From Pycnococcus provasolii (taxonomy: Eukaryota > Chlorophyta > Pseudoscourfieldiophyceae > Pseudoscourfieldiales), in contig CP150588.1 of NCBI GenBank assembly GCA_049487715.1, positions 124,001 through 188,000 on the forward strand: a stretch of 64,000 nt of DNA, given 5' to 3'. Positions 48,854 through 56,371 of this stretch are shown piece after piece. Below the pieces are notes generated by a model that searched no databases, had not been told where the DNA came from, and was given only the letters and a program-made list of their open reading frames with translations. The position numbers were made by a program, and so were the translations under genes. The stretch's first letter is position 1. The number at the start of each line of letters is the position of its first letter.

Positions 48854-49954
48854 ATGAAGCTCGCCGTGGTTCATCCTCATGTTTCTGGCTCATCGGGTGG
48901 AATCCTGGGTGGAATCCTTGCTCAGGTGTTTTCGTATGGTTTGGTATGGCAGACTCCAGGTGCTGATCTATCTGAGAATAACAACAACATTAACATTCAC
49001 GTTCATGATGCGTCGTTGTTTGGCTCCTCGGTTTCTGGTTGGGTCGGTTTCTTGTTGGGTCGTTTCCAGCGCTGTTTTCGGCTTATTGACGTCTTTTGCG
49101 CGGATTTTTTAGGATTAGGGTGCAGCGCCATGTGTGTGGCGACGTTCACCGCACGGCGACTTTGCAGCGACGAACAGGCACGTCTCGCATTTGCAGGCCG
49201 TGAACCCTCTGAACCGCAATTCGTATTCAGACACGGCGATGTCACAGTTGTTGACGAAACAAGTGGGGACGTCGTTGCCAAGTGTTATCGTGGTGCTCTC
49301 TCAGCAAGTGCGCTGCAGAAGGCTAGTTCTGTTCTGAAACCACTGGTGGCACCCACGCAGCCGTACGAGACATATGGCCTGATTCGCAATGCGCCCTCGG
49401 GTGCTCAGGTACCAAAAGGTACACGCGTGGCAAGCTACATGCTCGGGCGCGAAAAAGGGACGGTGCGCTCGAGGTTTTGGGACGACACGCCGAATTTGCA
49501 CGGCAGCGATGGACTTCAAGAGGTACACCGGGACGTTGCGAAGGTTCACGACCGCATCTTTCCGCTGGCGTGCCGAGACGCGAGGGGTCACGTAAAGCAC
49601 CCAATCACGAACGACGCAGCTTGGGACTGTATGATCGTGAACGTGCTTTCAACCGACGAACGCATCAGCAATTTGACCGCTATGGGTGTACATCGCGATC
49701 GTGGCGACTTTGCGAAAGGCGTGTCAGCCCTTTGCGCGATAGCTGGTGAAGGAGGTGCAGAATTTGCCGACGGCGCATTCGTGCTCCCACACTACGGGCT
49801 AGGATTCATGCTCGCTCCTGGAGATGCGCTTTTTCTTCGAGCGCACGAACACTGGCACGGCGTGAGCAAAATTCGCCATTCGACCAAGCGTGTCACCGCA
49901 GTGCTTTACGCGGCCGAATGGCAGCCGTATGACGACAACATGCCGCGCAAGTAA
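48854..49954 (+). CDS. 2-oxoglutarate/Fe(II) dioxygenase, TET/JBP-like
   Basis: The catalytic core has the iron-binding HxD in MGVHRDRGDF, the distal His in LRAHEHWHGVSKI and the 2OG-binding Arg in TKRVTAVLYA. Between them, GAEFADGAFVLPHYGLGFML followed by APGDALF matches the TET/JBP pattern (GGxLVLPEYG...L.PGDxL). TET/JBP enzymes oxidise 5-methylcytosine or thymine; the Chlamydomonas member CMD1 makes a C5-glyceryl-methylcytosine. A nucleic acid substrate here is inference. ATG 48854 gives 366 residues with a hydrophobic N-terminal part; ATG 49130 (274 residues) follows a T-rich tract and TGCAG, so an intron in the leader could make it the true start and would remove the hydrophobic segments. 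Confidence 0.65.
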   Translation: MKLAVVHPHVSGSSGGILGGILAQVFSYGLVWQTPGADLSENNNNINIHVHDASLFGSSVSGWVGFLLGRFQRCFRLIDVFCADFLGLGCSAMCVATFTARRLCSDEQARLAFAGREPSEPQFVFRHGDVTVVDETSGDVVAKCYRGALSASALQKASSVLKPLVAPTQPYETYGLIRNAPSGAQVPKGTRVASYMLGREKGTVRSRFWDDTPNLHGSDGLQEVHRDVAKVHDRIFPLACRDARGHVKHPITNDAAWDCMIVNVLSTDERISNLTAMGVHRDRGDFAKGVSALCAIAGEGGAEFADGAFVLPHYGLGFMLAPGDALFLRAHEHWHGVSKIRHSTKRVTAVLYAAEWQPYDDNMPRK

Positions 49955-49957
49955 ATC

Positions 49958-50209
49958 ATGCCGCCGTCATCCTCGCAGCTTCGCTCATTTCTGGAAGATG
50001 CGCGACGCAACGTCGGAGGATCTGTGAACATCTCATCCATCACTTGTGACGGTGTTGGCATCACGGCAAAGGTGATGGTAAAGAACGACGCCACGTTCGA
50101 CGCAACAAAGGGAGACCTTTACGCGAAGTTGCTGGAAAGCGCGGAGAAGCATGAAGTGGAGCTCTCCTTCGAAAAGAGGGTCGTCCTTCAGCCTCCGGCG
50201 TCCGAGTGA
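49958..50209 (+). CDS. Small ORF 3 nt downstream of the dioxygenase stop
   Basis: An 83-residue protein starting ATG 49958, only ATC between the TAA of the previous gene and this ATG. It has an ordered composition: helix (SQLRSFLEDARRNVGGSV), two strands (SITCDGVGITAKVMVKND), helix (LYAKLLESAEKHEVEL) and strand (EKRVVLQP). This looks like a small alpha/beta domain rather than chance. Because there is no room for a separate promoter outside the upstream gene, a dicistronic transcript or internal promoter is implied. No family is recognised. Confidence 0.6.
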   Translation: MPPSSSQLRSFLEDARRNVGGSVNISSITCDGVGITAKVMVKNDATFDATKGDLYAKLLESAEKHEVELSFEKRVVLQPPASE

Positions 50210-50528
50210 ATCAATGTAAAGTAAATGCGTACTTTTCCCGAGAAAATAAATAGGTCGAGAAAAAAAAAGTCCTTGTGGATCCCGCTCTGTCACAGAACTT
50301 TTTAAGTCGGCGCCATTTTTATGTTTGACTTCACTGTTGCTTGTCGTGCCAAAACACCTCACTTGGATTTGTGTACGTCTTCTTTCGTGCGCTTTACCCT
50401 GTATTGTACTCCGCCTACGGCCACTTTACGGGTTTTGTGTGAGCTCAGCACGCAAGCAAACTATGCCGTGTTGACCGTTGACCTTACTTGTCTACCGATT
50501 ATAAAATGTGTTACCCGATCATAAATAT
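50210..50528. other. Convergent intergenic spacer
   Basis: AT-rich 3' regions of the small ORF and the receptor gene; AATAAATA at 50243-50251. Nothing coding is seen. Confidence 0.6.
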
Positions 50529-53500
50529 TTACCGATTCATCCTATAACGAAACGAGCTTTTTGAAGCCAAGCGCTCGTTGCGCTTCTGTCTGTGAGTTGA
50601 AACAGACACAATCTCGCTGCCGTCATTCTCACCCATCGACACCTGAAACGATTCCATCTCAATTTTCTTCTCCGCCGCAAGACTCTTCTCCTTCTTGAGG
50701 CTTTGCTCGCGTAATCTTTTTGATTTTTGTTTCATAATGACATCCCCCATAGAGGGAAAGAAGGTACCGATCAACGAGAGGAGCGGATTATCAGAAACAC
50801 GGCGATTTTTTGCTTCGGCAATCTCCTCCATCAGCTTACCCAACTGCAATCTCATGTCGTCATTTTGCATATCAAGAGACCAGTGCAAAATGGAAGCATA
50901 ATCCAGCTCGTCAATCGTCTGTGCCCGACCCGATGTCCAGTCGTTGTTTCTGGTGTACAGAGAGGTAGCCATCTCGAAGAACTTGTTTAAGCAGACAACT
51001 TCAACTGGTGAAACAGAAGCTTCTGTGAGATATCCAACGATGAATGGAAATTTGTGCACGATGTGACGATATGTTTCAGCACGTGGCGTGTGGCGGTACT
51101 CGGAAAGCTCGCTCGTATCAGATACGGCATTTTGGAGGAACGTCTCAAGCCGCAGGAGCGTCATAATCTGATTGTGATCGGTACCAGCCTCGAGCCATGC
51201 AAGAAGACCAAGAGCATTCAGCGTAAAGGGAAGCTCGTGGAGAATGTTATTCGCCGCAATTCTTGCATTTTGGTCGCATCGCTTCTCGAAACCCGCTTGT
51301 GCAGCTGTCGAAATGAAGGTGTCAATGTCCAAGAAGCTTTCGCCCAGGTTGGACGAAGTCATGGCTTTCGCAAATGACCCATTTTGATTTCCTATATTGC
51401 TTTCAGCGCGTATCACGAACGCACTGACCGCGTTCGTAATCATTCTTTCGCTCAATCCAACAGATGCCATAATGCGCCGAATACCAGTGCCGTGCTCCGG
51501 TGGAGCATTTCGCGCAAGAAGCTCTCTTGCGATGTGAGCCAGGAACTCGTAAGAATTTACTGCACCCGAGCCTGTTTCGTCCATGATATCAATCAAGTTC
51601 TGCGCTTGTTCATCCGTCAACTCATCGGAAGGCTCACCTGTGATCTGATGAAAGCACTTTTTCAGCTCTACCGCCGTGATCTCCTGATTCATATTCGTGT
51701 CGATCAGGCGAAACACGAGATCGCTAGCGCCCAAAATCACGCGAATGCGTTGCTTCGCCTGCTCTTTAGTCTCGCCATCGTCGGGTACAGGCTCGTTGAG
51801 TAATGTGTTCATGACTCGCTCCGTCAGCACCTTGTAGGAACGCGAAACGGCAACTTTGTCTCCAACCTCGATCAAAAGCAAATAGATGGCGTAAGCTAAT
51901 ATGGCTACGATCCCAAACATCAACAGGCCCCCGTATATTTCTCCGGTCTGTATGTGTCCATATGTTTGCACGATACCTGTGACAATGTAGAGCAAATTAA
52001 TCATGCACGCAAAGCTGTCCAGCCGGTCAATGTGCTCATCTCTGAAAGGTTGAGCATAGTATTGTGCAGCAATGCACAGGGCAATGATGATCGAGCCCAC
52101 AGCCGCTTGCGCGATTCCAAAGTCTTGGAGGAAAACCAATACGGCGGTTAGCAAAAAACGGCGCGCCAATAGAACGAGTTCCCACCAAAAGTAATTTGAC
52201 TCGTAGCGTCGGTATAAAAACCCATATCTTCTCAGGAAGCTAACTTTGGCAAGCTGATCTTTCTGCTTCGCTCGAAAAAGGATCGCGGCAAGTATCAGCG
52301 GCACTCCAAAGACATAGGTGAACAGTCCAACTATACCCATGGCAACGAGTATTTTGTGGTGATGAGATCCCATGATGACATCAGGGCTTGCTGTCATGTA
52401 CTTCTCGCCATTTGGCAGAATATTTCCCATGAATACGTAAAAGCAGCGCGCGCACAGTGCATTGTACGTGATAACATAAATGTTTGCAAATTCTTCAACC
52501 ATTTCGTCAAACATGATTCTTAGCTCGTCAGTACTCTTGATGTGGAATCCATACGCCAGAAGCTTCGACATCCACTTTCCTTGCTTTGACGCACTGATGC
52601 GAAGCATTGCGTAGCTTCCGCCGTATGACAATGACGAAATGAAAAGCTTAAGCCAAGATATGGAGCATATCAGAATGAAACTACCAAGGTAGTTCCATCG
52701 CATGTAGCACTCCCACATGGTAAGTATGTCAACGTCAAAGTTCACAAAACCGCTAGCCACTTTCCAAGTTTCAATATTGGAATCAAATGAGAGGTTGAAG
52801 TTGCCAATGATATCAGAAAGCTGCATGAAATGAAGGAAAATATCTGCGGCATCATAGCGCCCAGCCGTCAATTTGTTCACAGCAAACCACACGAAAAAGA
52901 TTAGGAATGTAGACACGCTAACCTGGGTTGCCAGCCAACCTTGATTATCAGCGCATTTTGCACAGGTTCCAGCGACTTTGTAGTAGTCCTTCGAGCAAAA
53001 AGCACAAAGCCGGCCCTCATAACCCTTCGCACATTTGAATTCATTTCCGCCTTTGCATGACGTGTCCTCGAGGGGGCAAACGATGAACAATTGTTGGTAG
53101 AGTGGATCGCCCCAGTACCCTTTTTTTGGATAGGAACGCGTGTTGTTGAGTGCCTCCTGATTTGCGCCAGGGCAAACGCCGCCATAGGGGCAAGGAACGC
53201 AAAGTGCACCATTCAGCTTGTCCTCTGGCTGATAATATCCCTCCTTGCAAAGGCACTCGTGCACACTCTTACCCGGCTGATTACCTGGCCGAAGCGTGAA
53301 CGGCGGGCAAGGCTTGCACGAAGTCTGTCCTTCTTCGTCTTGATACCGCACAGTCGCGTCAGACAGTTCCTGGCAGTCGGTGCACGACGTCGCGCCCTCG
53401 TGCGATGAGAAAGATCCACGTCTGCACGGCTGACATCCCTTCGTCGTTCCGTTGAGGAACTGGCCGACGGGGCATGGCACGCACCCTTGCGAGATGGAGT

Positions 53501-55151
53501 ACGTGTTCCCATACGGACAGCTCCAGCCGTCGAGCGGTGGTTCGGGCATGTTCCCCGCAAAGCGAACGGGCGACGTGGACGAGGCGGTGATTTCAGGCGT
53601 GCCGTCGGATTTTTTCGTCACTCCCAGTGCGACTGGCAGCACGCCGTCGCGCCAGTTGTAGACCTTAATGGCCACCGTACTTTCGTCTCGATCGCCGTTC
53701 GTTGCAAGGCGCACTGGCTTTCCCGAAACGCCGATCGGCAGTTCGATGCGCGACTCTTCGCTCGTCAGGAATGACGTCACGTTCCTCGCCCAGTCAAGGC
53801 CGTACGCGCGCTGCGAGAACTCGTCCGGGTACGTCTCGAGCGCCTTCTGCATCCCCAGCGCGAGCATCCACACCATGTCGTACGCGAACCCGTTCGAGTT
53901 GCTCAGGGTCATTTTGTCCGTCGTTTCCGTGTCGCGGTCGAGGTTGTCGAGCAGGGGCACGAACTGGTCGCGGAAGCCTGCGACGCGCGGCGTGTTGTCG
54001 AAGATGTCCGCCGCGAACTTCCTGTACTCCTCGTAGAGTTTCGTCACCTGCTCCGGCTCGGCCATTCCGTTCGCTTTCACCTGCAGCACGCCGTCGTAGC
54101 GCCGGTACGCTGCTTGCACCTCCTCCTCCGTCTTGTAGAAGCTTCCCGGATCGCCGCCTGAGTCGGAGAGGATGTACTGGTAGCCCTTGCCGAGCATGCC
54201 GAGCTCCTCGGCGATCTCGAACAGCCGGTACTGGTCGTTGAAGAGCGCGATGTAGATGATGTACAGGTTCCTCTGCTTGATTTCGAGTAGGGCGTTTCGC
54301 ATGTCGTCGTCGCTCGAGCCATCCTCGAGGCCAACTGCGACGTGAATCACGACGTTGAACTCCGTCTCGAAGCCCCTTAGTCCGTTCAGGTATCCGAATC
54401 CGTATCCGTCGTTGACGTAGACCATGGCTACGTTGTGCCATTTGTATGAGTCGAGGAGGGCGGCACCAGCGTACACCGCGAGGTCGTCGCCTGGCACAGT
54501 GCGCATGAAGAACGGGAACGTGGAGGACGAGCTTAGCGTCGGGCTGGTGGATATGTACGACATTTGCGGAATTCCTCGTCCTGCGGCGTGATATGCGACG
54601 GGAATGCTGTTCGAGCTCTTCACTTCGCCTAGAATACCGCTCGTGGGTATGTTTGCGTTGAACTGCGCGATGGCGCCTGCGACGTCGTAGTTTGTGTTGA
54701 TCGCCATGTTCGGTTGGAACATGACGCGGTTTACAGAATTCGCCGTTTCTTCGCCGACGACGACGCCGTTTCTCTCGTTGACGTGCGTCATGGCGAGAGC
54801 GAGAACGAGGTTGACCTGCGAGTGGCTAGCACGCATGCCGGGCATGAGGAATGTCAACGAGAGGCGGCACTTCGAGGCGTCGTCAGGCGCAGGCTTGTAT
54901 CCCGGCCCGCAAGTCGTCTGTTGTTGTTGTGCGTCTGCTGAAGGGATGATGAGCAAGGATAAAAGCACAGCACAAAAACTAAGCATTCTTCTGCGATTAA
55001 AGCCAAGGAAGAATCGTCGCCGTGAACACGCAGCCTCCTTAACGTGAACCAACGAGCCTAGAACTCCTCCTGGGTTTCCTGCTGAAACGAAAGAAAACAA
55101 GGCCATCATCATACCACCAACGAAGTCTAAGCCGTCGGACGACATGGCCAT
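50529..55151 (-). CDS. Giant receptor: ANF-type ligand-binding domain, cysteine-rich repeats, multi-TM core, EF-hands
   Basis: A 1540-residue membrane receptor. A signal peptide begins MLSFCAVLLSLLIIPSADA; M56 (54986) may be the real start. Residues about 95-480 are a periplasmic-binding-like receptor domain (LTFLMPGMRASHSQVNLVLA; AMVYVNDGYGFGYLNGLRGF) as in class C GPCRs and guanylyl cyclase receptors. Residues 550-730 are GCC2/GCC3-type cysteine-rich repeats (CVPCPVGQF, CQPCRRGSFSSHEGATSC). Seven to eight hydrophobic segments follow between about 735 and 1110, including YFWWELVLLARRFLLTAVLV and YYAQPF. The cytoplasmic tail has an EF pair (DTNMNQEITAVE at about 1150, DETGSGAVNSYE) and ends basic. 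The combination suggests a calcium-coupled sensor at the cell surface; the ligand and the channel or GPCR nature are unknown. Confidence 0.85.
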   Translation of the reverse strand: MAMSSDGLDFVGGMMMALFSFVSAGNPGGVLGSLVHVKEAACSRRRFFLGFNRRRMLSFCAVLLSLLIIPSADAQQQQTTCGPGYKPAPDDASKCRLSLTFLMPGMRASHSQVNLVLALAMTHVNERNGVVVGEETANSVNRVMFQPNMAINTNYDVAGAIAQFNANIPTSGILGEVKSSNSIPVAYHAAGRGIPQMSYISTSPTLSSSSTFPFFMRTVPGDDLAVYAGAALLDSYKWHNVAMVYVNDGYGFGYLNGLRGFETEFNVVIHVAVGLEDGSSDDDMRNALLEIKQRNLYIIYIALFNDQYRLFEIAEELGMLGKGYQYILSDSGGDPGSFYKTEEEVQAAYRRYDGVLQVKANGMAEPEQVTKLYEEYRKFAADIFDNTPRVAGFRDQFVPLLDNLDRDTETTDKMTLSNSNGFAYDMVWMLALGMQKALETYPDEFSQRAYGLDWARNVTSFLTSEESRIELPIGVSGKPVRLATNGDRDESTVAIKVYNWRDGVLPVALGVTKKSDGTPEITASSTSPVRFAGNMPEPPLDGWSCPYGNTYSISQGCVPCPVGQFLNGTTKGCQPCRRGSFSSHEGATSCTDCQELSDATVRYQDEEGQTSCKPCPPFTLRPGNQPGKSVHECLCKEGYYQPEDKLNGALCVPCPYGGVCPGANQEALNNTRSYPKKGYWGDPLYQQLFIVCPLEDTSCKGGNEFKCAKGYEGRLCAFCSKDYYKVAGTCAKCADNQGWLATQVSVSTFLIFFVWFAVNKLTAGRYDAADIFLHFMQLSDIIGNFNLSFDSNIETWKVASGFVNFDVDILTMWECYMRWNYLGSFILICSISWLKLFISSLSYGGSYAMLRISASKQGKWMSKLLAYGFHIKSTDELRIMFDEMVEEFANIYVITYNALCARCFYVFMGNILPNGEKYMTASPDVIMGSHHHKILVAMGIVGLFTYVFGVPLILAAILFRAKQKDQLAKVSFLRRYGFLYRRYESNYFWWELVLLARRFLLTAVLVFLQDFGIAQAAVGSIIIALCIAAQYYAQPFRDEHIDRLDSFACMINLLYIVTGIVQTYGHIQTGEIYGGLLMFGIVAILAYAIYLLLIEVGDKVAVSRSYKVLTERVMNTLLNEPVPDDGETKEQAKQRIRVILGASDLVFRLIDTNMNQEITAVELKKCFHQITGEPSDELTDEQAQNLIDIMDETGSGAVNSYEFLAHIARELLARNAPPEHGTGIRRIMASVGLSERMITNAVSAFVIRAESNIGNQNGSFAKAMTSSNLGESFLDIDTFISTAAQAGFEKRCDQNARIAANNILHELPFTLNALGLLAWLEAGTDHNQIMTLLRLETFLQNAVSDTSELSEYRHTPRAETYRHIVHKFPFIVGYLTEASVSPVEVVCLNKFFEMATSLYTRNNDWTSGRAQTIDELDYASILHWSLDMQNDDMRLQLGKLMEEIAEAKNRRVSDNPLLSLIGTFFPSMGDVIMKQKSKRLREQSLKKEKSLAAEKKIEMESFQVSMGENDGSEIVSVSTHRQKRNERLASKSSFRYRMNR

Positions 55152-56371
55152 GATGCGGTGAGGCGAGATACAAGCTCACGCAAGCAAGCAACCCGTGAAC
55201 GACGGAGGCTCACGAAGCAAGCTTGCGACAACAAGTTGTTCTTGCGGATTCCCGTGGAACAAGCCGTGGCCAAGGCCCCCGGGGCCTTAAGGCCGTGTGT
55301 AAACTTCCCTACCCGGGTACGGAATATTATCGGCCGAATAGGACTGGCAACTGGACGGGTAGGGAAAGTAGTCCTATATCCTCGATAGACTAACCTTAAG
55401 TATCCTCGACAAGCACCTACTGTACCTTAGCAAGTCAAAAACGTGGGAATGGCAACGTGATGGCAACCCATCCTATAACTTTATAATGGTATATAAGTGC
55501 ACAACATATGTGTGGATCCCCAGTGGATTCCTCTCGGCCGGGATTTCTTTGCAGTTTGCAATAGATTTCTTTGCAATACCTGGAGACTGCTGGAGTCATA
55601 GGTTGTACCGCCCTCATAGACCTTCGTTGTACCCGAACACAGGCAACAGGCCGTCATCGAAAACAGGCGAGGGAAACAGGCAACGTTGCCTCCTGGAGCC
55701 TGGAAAATTCCACGGAGACAGGATACTTTGTGTACCTTGCTTGCCTCATGTTTCCTCGGATCGTATGGATTCCACTGTACAGTATTGCATGGCATGGCAA
55801 GTTGTGATGTCATGATTCAACATATTATTACGGTAGCCCGGCTTGGCCTTAACCTCTTACTATCGTAAGACAGGAAGTCTTGGTGGGATTTCACGCATAG
55901 CACGCATAGCACGAGGGGCCCATGGATTCCGTTCAGTTTTCAGTTTCATAGTAATAGCATAGTCATGCACGAACTTTCGGCACTTTCAGCACGCTCTCTT
56001 AGCACGCGCTTTCAGCACGCGCTTTCCGAGTTTATTATGCACGCGCTTTCCATGCATGCAGAGTTTATTTTTTTCATAAAAAGCACGCACTTTCTCTTTG
56101 CCAATGCACTTTGCACTATCGTAGAGCTGGTTCTTACATACTGGTGAAGAAGGTAACGTAACCTTAATTTGCAGTAGGTGGTCTAGCGTGCGTGCATTGC
56201 GCGCGGCCGACCTGTGTGTGTGTGTTTACGTTTGCACTGTACTGGATATTACTATTATCAGTGTATATTGCGAACATCGCCATTGGGATTGTCATGATTT
56301 ACATACCTGTACTCTTCGTCTTCGTTCGGACAACATCATCAACTGCTAGCGCTTTTCGTCAGCAGTTATGA
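55152..56371. other. Intergenic region between the receptor and the coiled-coil gene
   Basis: GCACGCGCTTTC-type units recur at 55990-56060 and GTGTGTGTG occurs at 56213-56223. No supported gene in 1.2 kb. Confidence 0.6.

Noticed and set aside
53794-54441. 215-codon open frame overlapping the receptor gene in another frame
   Set aside because: An arginine-rich shadow frame of a GC-rich coding region; the receptor frame carries the conserved domain.
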